A stretch of 63,224 nt of DNA from an uncultured bacterium (lineage in GTDB: Bacteria; Actinomycetota; Coriobacteriia; Coriobacteriales; Coriobacteriaceae), in contig CAJMRN010000002.1 in NCBI GenBank assembly GCA_905215815.1, positions 1 to 63,224 on the forward strand, given 5' to 3'. Within the stretch, counting starts at the first letter, position 1. Each line of letters starts with the position of its first letter. The notes beneath the pieces were generated by a model. The model was not told where the DNA came from and ran no database searches. It was given only the letters and a program-made list of their open reading frames with translations. Made by a program: the position numbers and the translations under genes. Shown piece by piece: positions 48,286-57,060 of the stretch.

Positions 48286-49296
48286 ATGGCCAAAGCAAGT
48301 GTTCGCGAGATCAGCCGCATCACCGGTTTTTCGCCTGCGACCGTGTCCAACGCGCTCAACCGCAAGCGCAGCGTGAGTGAGGAGACCGCCAAGGTCATCC
48401 TGGAGTGCGCGCAATCGCTTGGCTACCAGCAGTCGACGCAGCTCGAGAGCATTCAGTTTGTGCTCGCGCGCAAGACGGGCGCCATCCTGGACGAGAGCAC
48501 CTTTCATCCCGCGGTTATTGAGGGCGTGGAGCGCCAGGCGCGTCGTCACGGTATGAGCACGAGCTTTGTCTCGCTCGACTTTAGCGACTTGGACGCCGTG
48601 CGTCCGCAGGTCGAGGGCCTGATCGCCGATCCATCCGCCGCTATCGTGCTGATGGGTACCGAGCTGGGTGAGGAAGACTATGCCTTGTTCGCCAACGCTG
48701 CCGCCCACTTGATCGTGCTCGATGGCTGGAGCGATCGTCAGTACTTCGATGCCGTAGTCATTGCCAACACCGACTCGGTGCTGCGCGCCGTGGACTACCT
48801 TATCGAGAAGGGTCACAAGCAAATCGGCTATCTGGCAGGCGACCTTCGCATCCGCAACTTTAAGGATCGCGAGCGCGGCTATCGCCAAGCGCTTGAGGAT
48901 GCGGACCTTGAGGCCAACCCGACATGGCGCGTCACACTGGGCACCACGCTCGAAGGTGCTTATCGCGACATGGGCGCATGGCTCGACAGCGTCTCGCGCG
49001 ACGACCTGCCGACGGCTTTCTTTGCCGAAAACGACGTGCTCGCCGTAGGCGCCATGCGCGCGCTGAACGAGCACGGCATACGTGTCCCCGAGGATGTCTC
49101 AATCATCGGCTTTGACGATCTGTCTTTGGGCACCTTCTCCAATCCGCCGCTCACCACGGTGCACGTTCCCAAGCACGAGGTGGGCGAGATCGCGGTGCGC
49201 CGCCTGGTGGGCAACATCCGCAATCCCAAGAGCTATACCTGCAAGACGGCCGTGTCGACCTATTTTGTCGAGCGCCAAAGCGTGCGCGAAATCTAG
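48286..49296 (+). CDS. LacI family transcriptional regulator
   Basis: 336 residues. An N-terminal HTH (SVREISRITGFSPATVSNALNRKRSVSEET) is followed by a periplasmic-binding-like effector domain with IIGFDDLSLGTFSNPPLTTV near the end. In place of the usual hinge after the HTH the sequence passes quickly into the effector domain (LESIQFVLARK). It most likely regulates the downstream isomerase-transketolase-kinase operon, which starts 258 nt after it behind shared AT-rich operator-like words. GGGGGAAC is upstream of the ATG. Confidence 0.92.
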   Translation: MAKASVREISRITGFSPATVSNALNRKRSVSEETAKVILECAQSLGYQQSTQLESIQFVLARKTGAILDESTFHPAVIEGVERQARRHGMSTSFVSLDFSDLDAVRPQVEGLIADPSAAIVLMGTELGEEDYALFANAAAHLIVLDGWSDRQYFDAVVIANTDSVLRAVDYLIEKGHKQIGYLAGDLRIRNFKDRERGYRQALEDADLEANPTWRVTLGTTLEGAYRDMGAWLDSVSRDDLPTAFFAENDVLAVGAMRALNEHGIRVPEDVSIIGFDDLSLGTFSNPPLTTVHVPKHEVGEIAVRRLVGNIRNPKSYTCKTAVSTYFVERQSVREI

Positions 49297-49362
49297 GCAA
49301 AGGCAACGCTAGGCCGTAGGGAGGCAAAGCTCGCTAAGGCAGCCATACATAACGCTACTAAG

Positions 49363-49388
49363 AGAGGGTCCTTCGGGGCCCTCTTTTT
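49363..49388 (+). terminator. Terminator of the LacI gene
   Basis: AGAGGGTCC-TTCG-GGGCCCTCT with a TTCG tetraloop, followed by TTTT. Confidence 0.88.
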
Positions 49389-49404
49389 GATGCCCTTGTA
49401 TGTT

Positions 49405-49528
49405 CAGTTTGTTTACATACCGTTTAGGCTGATTTCTCTACCGTCTACGGGTATTTCGCGTTAAACTTCTAAACAGTAGAGTAAAACATTTAGTAAACAG
49501 AACAAAACGAAACATGCGTCTGTTTACT
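49405..49528. promoter_or_regulatory. Operator/promoter region of the isomerase operon
   Basis: AT-rich stretch with an inverted repeat AGTAAACAGA (49492-49501) / TCTGTTTACT (49519-49528) and related words TTGTTTAC (near 49408) and TCTAAACAGTAGA (near 49468). These probably are sites for the LacI-type protein encoded upstream. Confidence 0.5.
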
Positions 49529-49554
49529 GAACATGTGATTAGGGGAGGACGTAC

Positions 49555-50955
49555 ATGGACAAGATCAAGCTCGGCTTTGTGCCCACGCGCCGCAGTATCT
49601 TTAGCGCGCCGGACGCAATCAAGTATCGCGGCCTGACGGCTGATCGCCTGCGCGAGATCGGCGTCGACATCGTGGATATCGACGACATCAATGACGAGGG
49701 CCTGCTGTTCGACGACAGCCATATCGAGCCTATCGTGAAGAAGTTCCGCGCCGAGGGCGTCGATGGCATTATGCTGTGCCACGCCAACTTTGGCACCGAG
49801 TACGTTTGCGCTCGCCTTGCCCGCGAGCTCGGTCTACCCGTACTGCTGTGGGGTCCGCGCGACGAGCGCCCCGAGCCCGACGGCACACGCCTGCGCGATA
49901 GCCAGTGCGGCCTGTTCGCCACCGGCAAGGTCCTGCGCCGCTTCCAGGTTCCCTTCACCTACATGACCAACTGCCGCCTGACCGACCCCGAGTTCGAGCG
50001 CGGCGTTTGGGACTTTTTGGCCGTTTGCAACGTGGTCAAGACCTTCAAGCACACCCGCATCCTGCAGATGGCCACCCGTCCATTCGACTTCTGGTCGACC
50101 ATGTGCAACGAGGGCGAGCTGCTCGAGAAGTTCAACATCCAGCTTTCGCCTATCCCCATGACCGAACTTGTCCAGGCTGTGCGCGACGCCCAGGCCGACG
50201 AGCAGGCCATGGCCGCCATGCTTGCCCACATCAACGACAGCTTTGAGATCTGCATCCCCGAGGACAAGGTCCCCGCGGTCGCCGGTCTTGCCATCGCCAT
50301 GAAGCGCTTGGTCGAGAAGTATGGCTGCAACGCCGGTGCCATTCAGTGCTGGAACGCTCTGCAGGACGAGCTGGGCATTATGCCCTGCGCCGCCAACGCC
50401 ATCCTCAACGAGATGGGCATTCCTATCGTATGCGAGACCGATATCCTCGGCGCCATCACCGCGCTGATGGTCGAGGCCGCCGACCTGGGCCGTCACCGCG
50501 GCATGTTCGCCGACTGGACCGTGCGCCATCCCGATAACGAGAACGGCGAGCTGCTGCAGCATTGCGGCCCCTGGCCCTGCAGCTGCGCGGCCGTCAAGCC
50601 CAAGCTCACCTACCCGCTGGCTTTCGATCACCCCGGCGCGCTGACGGCCGAGGCCAAGCACGGCGACCTCACCCTTGCCCGCTTTGACGGTGACAACGGC
50701 GAGTACTCGCTGCTACTGGGCAACGCCCGCGGCATCGACGGCCCGGCCGGCATGGGCACCTACCTGTGGGTCGAGGTCGACAACCTCAAGCGCCTCGAAG
50801 CCAAGATCGTCGAGGGCCCCTACATCCACCACTGCGTCGCTATTCACGCCAACGTGGTGCCGGTGCTCTACGAGGCGTGCAAGTACATCGGCATTGCCCC
50901 CGACCTGTACGACCCCATCGAAGAAGACGTTAAAGCCTACCTGCGAGGAGAGTAG
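49555..50955 (+). CDS. L-fucose/L-arabinose isomerase family protein
   Basis: 466 residues, ATG with GGGGAGG upstream. The fold is that of the fucose isomerase superfamily: an N-terminal Rossmann-like part (GFVPTRRSIFSAPDA..) and a C-terminal part with metal-site type residues (CETDILGAITALM near 295, HCGPWPCSC near 335). Exact sugar specificity is unknown. It heads an operon with split transketolase and an FGGY kinase, so an aldose/ketose isomerisation feeding a pentose or deoxy-sugar route is plausible. Relatives in Clostridia and Coriobacteriia sit in the same gene neighbourhood (from memory). Confidence 0.8.
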   Translation: MDKIKLGFVPTRRSIFSAPDAIKYRGLTADRLREIGVDIVDIDDINDEGLLFDDSHIEPIVKKFRAEGVDGIMLCHANFGTEYVCARLARELGLPVLLWGPRDERPEPDGTRLRDSQCGLFATGKVLRRFQVPFTYMTNCRLTDPEFERGVWDFLAVCNVVKTFKHTRILQMATRPFDFWSTMCNEGELLEKFNIQLSPIPMTELVQAVRDAQADEQAMAAMLAHINDSFEICIPEDKVPAVAGLAIAMKRLVEKYGCNAGAIQCWNALQDELGIMPCAANAILNEMGIPIVCETDILGAITALMVEAADLGRHRGMFADWTVRHPDNENGELLQHCGPWPCSCAAVKPKLTYPLAFDHPGALTAEAKHGDLTLARFDGDNGEYSLLLGNARGIDGPAGMGTYLWVEVDNLKRLEAKIVEGPYIHHCVAIHANVVPVLYEACKYIGIAPDLYDPIEEDVKAYLRGE

Positions 50956-50957
50956 AA

Positions 50958-51794
50958 ATGGCAACTATCGAAGAGCTTGAGTCCCTGCGTTGGGACCTTC
51001 GCCGCGATTGCGTCGATATCATCATGGCTGGCGCCGGCGGCCACATCGGCGGCGACATGTCGGTGATCGACGCCCTCATGACCCTCTATGCCAACCACCT
51101 CAACATTTCGCCCGAGACCGTCGACGATCCCAACCGCGACCGCTTCGTGCTTTCCAAGGGCCACGCCATGGAAGCCTACTACGCGGTGCTCTGCCACGAG
51201 GGCTATCTTGACCTCGACGACGTCAAGGCCCGCTTCTCCAAGTTCGGCAGCCCCTACATCGGCCACCCCAACAACAAGCTCAAGGGCATCGAAATGAACT
51301 CGGGCTCGCTGGGTCACGGCCTGCCCGTGGCCGTGGGCATGGCGCTCGCCGGCAAGATGGACGGCCGCGATTACCGCGTCTACACCATCATGGGCGATGG
51401 TGAGCTTGCCGAGGGCTCGGTCTGGGAGGGCGCCATGAGCGGCGGCAACTACCAGCTCGATAATCTGTGCGCGCTCGTGGACCGCAACCGCCTGCAGATC
51501 AGCGGCAGCACCGAGGACGTTATGAAGCAGGACTCGCAGGAGGAGCGCTGGGCCGCCTTCGGCTGGAACGTGCTCTCTATTCCGGGCAACGACGTCCGGG
51601 CCATCGACGCCGCGCTGACGCTTGCGGCCGAGACCTGCGGCAAGCCCACGGTCATCATCCTCAACACGGTGAAGGGCTACGGCTCGCCCGTTATGGAGGA
51701 CAAGGCCGCCTGGCATCATCACCTGCCTAACGATGAGGAATATGCCCAGATCATCGCCGATTTCGCTGCCCATAAGGAGGCCATCAATGGCTAA
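50958..51794 (+). CDS. Transketolase, N-terminal (TPP-binding) subunit
   Basis: 278 residues. It contains the thiamine-diphosphate signature GDGELAEGSVWEGAM..NLCALVDRN (about 143-175) and LSKGHAMEAYYAVL. This is the first half of a transketolase encoded by two genes; the second half follows with an 8-nt overlap. It starts 2 nt after the isomerase gene. The pair transfers two-carbon units between sugar phosphates. A dedicated copy inside a sugar operon suggests a substrate-specific role rather than housekeeping. Confidence 0.93.
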   Translation: MATIEELESLRWDLRRDCVDIIMAGAGGHIGGDMSVIDALMTLYANHLNISPETVDDPNRDRFVLSKGHAMEAYYAVLCHEGYLDLDDVKARFSKFGSPYIGHPNNKLKGIEMNSGSLGHGLPVAVGMALAGKMDGRDYRVYTIMGDGELAEGSVWEGAMSGGNYQLDNLCALVDRNRLQISGSTEDVMKQDSQEERWAAFGWNVLSIPGNDVRAIDAALTLAAETCGKPTVIILNTVKGYGSPVMEDKAAWHHHLPNDEEYAQIIADFAAHKEAING

Positions 51795-52728
51795 CAAGAT
51801 CGCCAATCGCAAGGTTATCTGCGACACGCTGCTCGAGGCCGCGAAGACCGATAAGGATATCGTCGTCCTGTGCTCCGATTCCCGCGGCTCCGCATCGCTC
51901 ACGCCGTTCTTTGATCAGTATCCCCAGCAGTCCGTCGAGGTCGGCATTGCCGAGCAGGACCTGGTGAGCATCGCCGCCGGCATGGCTTCGTGCGGCAAGA
52001 AGGCCTGGGCCGCCTCGCCGGCGTCCTTTGTGACCACGCGCTCGTATGAGCAGTGCAAGGTCGACGTCTCGTACTCCAACACCAACGTCAAGCTCATCGG
52101 CATCTCGGGCGGCGTGTCCTACGGCGCCTTGGGCATGAGCCATCACTCCGCGCAGGATATCGCCGCCATGAGCGCGATTCCCAACATGCGCGTGTATCTG
52201 CCGAGCGACCGCTTCCAGACCGCCGAGCTCGTGCGGGCCCTGGTCGCCGACAACAAGCCGGCCTACATCCGCGTGGGCCGCAACCCGGTCGAGGACGTGT
52301 ACGCCGAGGGCGAGTGCCCGTTCCAGATGGATCGCGCCACCTGGGTACGCCGCGGCACCGATGTAACGCTCGTCGCTACCGGCGAGATGGTCCGCCATGC
52401 CGTGGACGCTGCCGACCTGCTGGCCGAGCAGGGCATCTCGGCAACGGTGCTCGACATGTACTGCGTCAAGCCGCTTGACGCCGAGGCCGTGATTGAGGCT
52501 GCCGGTGCCACGCGCGCCGTCGTGACTGTCGAGGAGCACAGTCCCTTCGGCGGCTTGGGCTCTATGGTCGCGCAGGTGGTGGGCGAGCATTGCCCGCGTC
52601 CGGTCAAGTGCCTCTCCCTGCCCGACGCGCCGGTCATCACCGGCACGAGCCCCGAGGTCTTTGCACACTACGGCCTGACGGGTGCCGGAATCGCGCAGAC
52701 CGTCGCCGAATTCCTGCCCACAGAGTAA
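51787..52728 (+). CDS. Transketolase, C-terminal subunit
   Basis: 313 residues from ATG 51787 (AAGGAGG upstream within the previous gene). Pyrimidine-binding domain with VEVGIAEQDLVSIAAGMA, where the glutamate activates TPP, plus a C-terminal transketolase domain (about 185-313; VTVEEHSPFGGLGSMVAQ). It partners the preceding subunit. The stop codon is followed after 4 nt by a perfect palindrome. Confidence 0.93.
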   Translation: MANKIANRKVICDTLLEAAKTDKDIVVLCSDSRGSASLTPFFDQYPQQSVEVGIAEQDLVSIAAGMASCGKKAWAASPASFVTTRSYEQCKVDVSYSNTNVKLIGISGGVSYGALGMSHHSAQDIAAMSAIPNMRVYLPSDRFQTAELVRALVADNKPAYIRVGRNPVEDVYAEGECPFQMDRATWVRRGTDVTLVATGEMVRHAVDAADLLAEQGISATVLDMYCVKPLDAEAVIEAAGATRAVVTVEEHSPFGGLGSMVAQVVGEHCPRPVKCLSLPDAPVITGTSPEVFAHYGLTGAGIAQTVAEFLPTE

Positions 52729-52732
52729 CTGG

Positions 52733-52765
52733 AATGTGACAAAGGGACCGTCCCTTTGTCACATT
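52733..52765. repeat. REP-like perfect hairpin within the operon
   Basis: AATGTGACAAAGGGA-CCG-TCCCTTTGTCACATT: 15-bp perfect arms around GGGACCGTCCC, 4 nt after a stop codon and 19 nt before the kinase start. It sits between two genes of one operon without a T-run. Confidence 0.9.
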
Positions 52766-52784
52766 CGTTTTGAAAGGGGTGGCC

Positions 52785-54275
52785 ATGGGCCGCTACATCA
52801 TCGGAATCGATCAGTCCACGCAGGGCACCAAGGCGCTGCTGGTAGACGAGGGCGGCCATCTGATTCATCGTGCCGACCGCTCGCATCGCCAGATTGTCAA
52901 CGAAGCCGGCTGGGTGAGCCATGATCCGGCCGAGATTGCCACCAATGTGCTGGCCGTGGCGCGTGCCGTGGTGGAGGAGACCGGGGTCAATCCGGCCGAC
53001 GTCGCCGGCATCGGCATCTCCAACCAGCGCGAGACCACCGTTGCATGGAACCGCACGACGGGCGAGCCGCTGTGCGACGCCGTGGTGTGGCAGTGCGCCC
53101 GCGCCCGCGAGCTGTGCGACGAGTTGACCGCGCGCGAGGGTGTGGCCGAGCTGGTGCGCGACACGACGGCTCTGGTGCTCTCGCCCTACTATCCGGCGGG
53201 CAAGATGGCCTGGATCCTTGCGAACGTTCCCGCTGCTGCCGAGGCCGCGGCGGCAGGCGAGCTGTGCCTGGGCACCATCGATGCCTGGGTGGTCTGGACG
53301 CTCACGGGCGGCGCGGAGTTTCGCTGCGACTGGTCCAATGCCAGCCGCACGCAGCTCTTTGACCTGCGCCGTGGCTGCTGGAGCGAGCCGGTGTGCGAGG
53401 CCTTTGGCGTCGACGTGGCCTGCCTGCCGCAGGTGACCGATTCCGATGGCCTGTTCGGCACGACGGATCTGGGCGGCTTTTTGCCAGCGCCCGTGCCCAT
53501 TCACGGCGTGCTGGGCGACAGCCACGCGGCCTTGTTCGCGCAGGGCTGCCACAGCCGCGGTATGGCCAAGGCGACCTATGGCACCGGCAGCTCGGTCATG
53601 ATGAACGTCGGCGACGAGTTCGTTGCCAGCTCGCACGGGCTTTCGAGCTCGCTCGCATGGCGTATGGACGGCGTGACCGAGTACGTGCTCGAGGGCAACG
53701 TGAGCTACGCCGGTGCTGTCAAGACGTGGCTGCGCGACGATCTGGAGCTCATCAATAACCCCGAGGAAGTTACCGACCTGTGCTACGCTGCCAATCCGGC
53801 GAGCCGCGTCTACTTTGTGCCGGCGTTTACCGGTTTGGGCGCGCCGCACTGGGCGAGTGACGCCGAGGGCTGCGTCTTTGGCATGACGCGTACCACGGGT
53901 CGCGCGGAGTTCGTGAAGGCCGCCGACGAGTCGATCGCCTATCAGATCTTTGACGTGATCGATGCGATGGTCGAGGATTCGGGCGCGGTGCTGTCCGAGC
54001 TTCGCGTTGACGGTGGTCCCACGCGCGATGCGTACCTGATGCAGTTTGAGAGCGACTTGGTTGGCTCGCCTATCCGCATCGCGAGCAACGACGAGATGAG
54101 CGGCCTGGGTGCGGCCTGGGCCTGCGGCATTGCGCTGGGCATGTACACGCGCGATGTCGTCGACGTCTATGGGGCCCGCGGCATCGTGGAGCCTGCCATG
54201 ACCGCCGACGAGCGCGCCAAAAAGATCGCCGGCTGGCGCCACGCCGTGAAATCAACGATTGCCTACACAGCCTAG
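52785..54275 (+). CDS. FGGY family carbohydrate kinase
   Basis: 496 residues from ATG 52785 (GAAAGGGG upstream). N-terminal IIGIDQSTQGTKALLVD and QRETTVAWNRTTGEPLCDAVVWQC resemble glycerol kinase and xylulokinase; GDSHAALFAQGC and ATYGTGSSVMMNVG are the ATP-domain motifs, and DGGPTRDAYLMQFESDL lies in the C-terminal lobe. It phosphorylates a polyol or ketose. In this operon, after an isomerase-like protein and with transketolase, a ketopentose or similar sugar is more likely than glycerol; this is inference. Confidence 0.88.
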   Translation: MGRYIIGIDQSTQGTKALLVDEGGHLIHRADRSHRQIVNEAGWVSHDPAEIATNVLAVARAVVEETGVNPADVAGIGISNQRETTVAWNRTTGEPLCDAVVWQCARARELCDELTAREGVAELVRDTTALVLSPYYPAGKMAWILANVPAAAEAAAAGELCLGTIDAWVVWTLTGGAEFRCDWSNASRTQLFDLRRGCWSEPVCEAFGVDVACLPQVTDSDGLFGTTDLGGFLPAPVPIHGVLGDSHAALFAQGCHSRGMAKATYGTGSSVMMNVGDEFVASSHGLSSSLAWRMDGVTEYVLEGNVSYAGAVKTWLRDDLELINNPEEVTDLCYAANPASRVYFVPAFTGLGAPHWASDAEGCVFGMTRTTGRAEFVKAADESIAYQIFDVIDAMVEDSGAVLSELRVDGGPTRDAYLMQFESDLVGSPIRIASNDEMSGLGAAWACGIALGMYTRDVVDVYGARGIVEPAMTADERAKKIAGWRHAVKSTIAYTA

Positions 54276-54286
54276 AATGGTTTTTC

Positions 54287-54414
54287 TGGGACGGGGATTA
54301 AAAAATCATTGGTCCTCGTCCCAGGTAGTCAATTTGGGACGGGGCTTTTTTGACTGGTATGATTGGTGCGACCATTCGAACCAGCTAAAAGAGCCCCGTC
54401 CCAAATTGACTACC
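54287..54414. repeat. Two adjoining REP-like hairpins with GGGACGGGG cores
   Basis: First: CTGGGACGGGG..CTCGTCCCAG (54287-54324). Second: a perfect 23-bp inverted repeat with arms at 54324-54346 (GGTAGTCAATTTGGGACGGG..) and 54392-54414, enclosing TTTTTTGACTGG. The first T-run could terminate the kinase operon. Confidence 0.85.
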
Positions 54415-54427
54415 GAGAGGATCTGCT

Positions 54428-54916
54428 ATGGAGCGCATTGCGAGCTTTTCCGTTGACCATCTGCTGCTTGAGCCCGGCGTGTATGTGAGCCGCATCGACC
54501 GCGATCCGGCAACCGGCGCTGCCGTCACCACGTTTGACCTGCGCCTGACCACGCCCAACAAGGAGCCGGTCATGAACACCGCCGAGTGCCACACCATTGA
54601 GCACCTGGGCGCGACGTTCCTTCGCAATCATGCCGAGTGGTCGAGCCGTATTGTCTACTTTGGGCCCATGGGCTGCCGCACGGGCTTTTACCTCGTCGTG
54701 TTTGGCGAGGTGACGAGCGAGGAGATTCTGCCGCTCGTGCGTGAGCTGTTCGAGTTTGTCGCCGGCTTTGAGGGCGATGTCCCCGGTGCCGCTCCCGAGG
54801 AGTGCGGCAACTACCTGGACCAAAACCTCCCCATGGCAAACTGGCTCGCACGCCGCTATCTCGACCGTGACCTGGCCGATATCGATGAGAAGCACCTGCA
54901 CTATCAGCAGGCTTAA
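54428..54916 (+). CDS. luxS: S-ribosylhomocysteine lyase LuxS
   Basis: 162 residues. Zinc-site HTIEH (about 57-61) with the later cysteine in GPMGCRTGFYLV and the substrate-site region are all as in LuxS. It cleaves S-ribosylhomocysteine to homocysteine and DPD, the precursor of autoinducer-2, as part of the activated methyl cycle. GAGAGGA precedes the ATG. It stands alone between a REP-like repeat and its own terminator; the partner nucleosidase Pfs is not in the window. Confidence 0.96.
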   Translation: MERIASFSVDHLLLEPGVYVSRIDRDPATGAAVTTFDLRLTTPNKEPVMNTAECHTIEHLGATFLRNHAEWSSRIVYFGPMGCRTGFYLVVFGEVTSEEILPLVRELFEFVAGFEGDVPGAAPEECGNYLDQNLPMANWLARRYLDRDLADIDEKHLHYQQA

Positions 54917-54947
54917 GGGCTTTATCGTCCAAAACGCGCGCATTGGA

Positions 54948-54976
54948 CGCCTTCGCTTATGCGGGGGCGCCTTTTT
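54948..54976 (+). terminator. Terminator of luxS
   Basis: CGCCTTCGC-ttat-GCGGGGGCG, a 9-bp stem with two T-G pairs, followed by CCTTTTTG. Confidence 0.8.
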
Positions 54977-55025
54977 GTTTATTGGTCGGGACGAGCGTTC
55001 AAAATCGCTCATGTTTGTTCTAGAA

Positions 55026-55051
55026 TGTTCGTATAGTCACATTTACGAACA
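55026..55051. promoter_or_regulatory. Putative operator before the DUF4867 gene
   Basis: Inverted repeat TGTTCGTA (55026-55033) / TACGAACA (55044-55051), overlapping a TATAGT -10-like hexamer (55032-55037) and ending next to AGGAG. A repressor bound here would block both transcription and the ribosome site. Confidence 0.5.
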
Positions 55052-55060
55052 GGAGTGAAC

Positions 55061-55692
55061 ATGCATATCTACTCTGTCAATGATCCCGAGTTCAAGCCCT
55101 ATGGCAACGTTTGGGATGACGTTCCGTCCGAGCTCACGTCGCCCGTGCTCGAGGCGCTTTCTGCCACGCCCATTCCCGAGGGCAGCAAGTACGTAGCAAG
55201 TGCGCCGGAGCTCGAGGGCGTCAAGGATGCCGATAAACTGGGCTTTCTCATGTTTGGCGGTCGTCCCTTCCAGCTGGGCTGGTGCAACGGCCACAATACA
55301 CGACTTAACTGCCTGGAGTATCATCGCGCCAGCGAATTCAACCTGGGCGCTCGCGACTTTATCCTGCTTGTGGCGCATCGCTGGGAGATCGAGGGCGGCA
55401 AGCTCGATGCCGCTCAGGTCAAGGCGTTCCGCGTGCCGGCGGGCAAGGTTGTCGAGGTTTTCAACACCACGCTGCACTACACGCCGTGCATGGTCGACGA
55501 CGGTGGCTTCCAGGTGATGGTGGCGCTGCCGGCGGGTACCAACGGCCCGCGCCCCACATGCTTGCCGCCGGTGACAGCTACTGCTACTGGAAGGCCGATA
55601 AGTGGGTCCTCTGCCATGCTGACAGCCCCAAGGCAGCCGAAGGCGGCTACGTAGGTCTCATCGGAAAGAACCTCGACATCACCGTGGACTAG
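55061..55692 (+). pseudogene. DUF4867-like protein gene, broken by a single-base frameshift
   Basis: From ATG 55061 the frame reads MHIYSVNDPEFKPYG..VMVALPAGTNGPRP and then leaves the family pattern, stopping at 55654. From the run CCCC at 55552-55555 the preceding frame gives HMLAAGDSYCYWKADKW.. and ends GYVGLIGKNLDITVD at 55692, a natural C terminus. One missing C (4 C instead of 5) restores a single ~211-residue protein. From memory DUF4867 genes accompany sugar isomerases and transketolases, as here. Options are a true mutation, a phase-variable C-run or a sequencing error. The last ~18 codons are duplicated beyond the neighbouring ATPase gene. Confidence 0.75.
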
Positions 55693-55886
55693 AATCTTCT
55701 GTCTCGATCTGTAACATCTAGCGGGCTAAATCGTCTCTGCCTGTTACAGATCGAGGCAAACCGTAGAGGGCCGCCCAAAAAATCTCGATCTGTAACACCA
55801 GGCCCGATTCTGACGGCCTACCTGTTACAGATCGAGACATACCGCCCCCAGCCACCACAAAGGTGCCTGTCCCCATTGTGGTGGCT
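55638..55886. repeat. Left copy of ~250-bp direct repeat flanking the ATPase gene
   Basis: Contains the 3' end of the DUF4867 gene (GAAGGCGGCTACGT.. to its TAG), four alternating 15-nt repeats (TCTCGATCTGTAACA / TGTTACAGATCGAGR, 25- and 26-nt gaps, about 55702-55837) and a REP-like hairpin AGCCACCACAA / TTGTGGTGGCT (55850-55886). The right copy at 57061-57312 has the same parts in the same order and is, by eye, about five-sixths identical. Confidence 0.88.
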
Positions 55887-55888
55887 GT

Positions 55889-56995
55889 CTAGAGCTGGCT
55901 GCGCAGATAGTCAGCCATATATGGAACAGCGAAACGCACGTAACCGCGGCGTGCCTGTTCGATAACGCCGGCGTCGATGAGGCGTCGGCGATACTTTTGC
56001 GCATAGTCGGGTGTGACTGACATGCGCTCGGCCACATTGGAGATGCGCGACACGCCGTCTTTGTCATCAGTCATTGCGTCGAGAAACGCGACGTCTTGGT
56101 CCGATAGCGCGGCGAGCGTCGTTTCACACACATCGTTTTCGAAATCGGCCTTTGACGCTTCGATAGCTCCGTTGACTTGCTCTGGCGTTACGTATTCTCC
56201 TGCCTGGCAGCGATTGGCGATGTTGTAGCCGATGAGCTGCAGCATATAGGGCGAACCTTGGGTTGCACGAGCGGCACAGAGGCGAAGATCGCCTGGAATA
56301 TCAAGGTCGAGTTCTTCGAAAGCCCGCTGATAATATGCATCGACATCTCCGACTGAAAGCGGTTCGAGCGTGACTTTGCGTGCGCGGTTGAGAAATGTCA
56401 GTACGCGGTCGTTGAGTGTCGCGGAGACTGCTCCCGGGAGGCCCGCCATGACGAGCGCGACGTTGAGCCGTTCGCCGACCAACTCTTGATAGGCGGTGAC
56501 GAGCTGTCTGATCTCGGGTGAATTTGCTTGGAGCTCGTCGATGAGGATGAGGATGCCGTGTCCCTGCTCGGTCAGTTTGCGCGCGAGCTGGGTGAGTTTG
56601 AACTGAAAGCTCTTGGTCTCCTGCACGTCTCGTGTGAACTCGAGGCCTGCCGAGAACCCAAAAACACTTAGGCTGCCGCTCGTGAGTTTAGGAAGATGGC
56701 GTTTATTGACGTAAGGCTCGCCTGCTTCCTGGATCTTCTCAACAATGCGCTCGAGCATATCCTCGGAGGCTACGGTGGGTGTGGCAACAACGAAGCCGAG
56801 CTTGCGGGCGCGATCGGCAAGTTCCCACAGGAGAACCGTTTTGCCGCTGCCTCGCTGGCCGAGCATGAGCATGGCTCGGTCTCGATTGCCCGGCTTCTGC
56901 TCAAGGCCGGAGATGAATGTCGAAATCACGCTCCCGCGCCCCACCAGATAGGACGGGCGATTTCCAAATGAGGGGGAGAAGATGGTTTCAGTCAT
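55889..56995 (-). CDS. AAA-type P-loop ATPase with C-terminal winged helix
   Basis: 368 residues. Walker A GQRGSGKT (about 47-54), Walker B GILILIDELQ (about 147-156), and a possible sensor region in NVALVMAGLPG. Residues 290-368 look like a winged-helix domain (ALSDQDVAFLDAM, RISNVAERMSVTPDYAQKYRRRLIDAGVI). The layout is that of ORC/Cdc6-like or DUF234-type ATPases seen in archaea and bacteria, whose functions are mostly unknown. It lies exactly between two ~250-bp direct repeats, against the direction of neighbouring genes, with less GC-biased codon use, so it looks acquired. A purine-rich leader with GGAAAGGAG precedes the start. Confidence 0.85.
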   Translation of the reverse strand: MTETIFSPSFGNRPSYLVGRGSVISTFISGLEQKPGNRDRAMLMLGQRGSGKTVLLWELADRARKLGFVVATPTVASEDMLERIVEKIQEAGEPYVNKRHLPKLTSGSLSVFGFSAGLEFTRDVQETKSFQFKLTQLARKLTEQGHGILILIDELQANSPEIRQLVTAYQELVGERLNVALVMAGLPGAVSATLNDRVLTFLNRARKVTLEPLSVGDVDAYYQRAFEELDLDIPGDLRLCAARATQGSPYMLQLIGYNIANRCQAGEYVTPEQVNGAIEASKADFENDVCETTLAALSDQDVAFLDAMTDDKDGVSRISNVAERMSVTPDYAQKYRRRLIDAGVIEQARRGYVRFAVPYMADYLRSQL

Positions 56996-57000
56996 GAGTC

Positions 57001-57040
57001 TCCTTTCCTTTTTTTCCTATTTTTTCCTTTTTTTCCTATT
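57001..57040 (-). promoter_or_regulatory. Purine tract with a 16-nt tandem repeat before the ATPase gene
   Basis: On the minus strand AATAGGAAAAAAAGGA occurs twice in tandem just before GGAAAGGAG and the ATG. Long A-runs here could slip and tune translation or transcription. Confidence 0.6.
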
Positions 57041-57060
57041 CAGTCAAATGAGTCGCTGGG

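Noticed and set aside
52733..52765. Terminator between transketolase and kinase genes
   Set aside because: The hairpin is strong but has no T-run and lies between genes that look co-transcribed; its GGGACCGTCCC core fits the REP-like family better.
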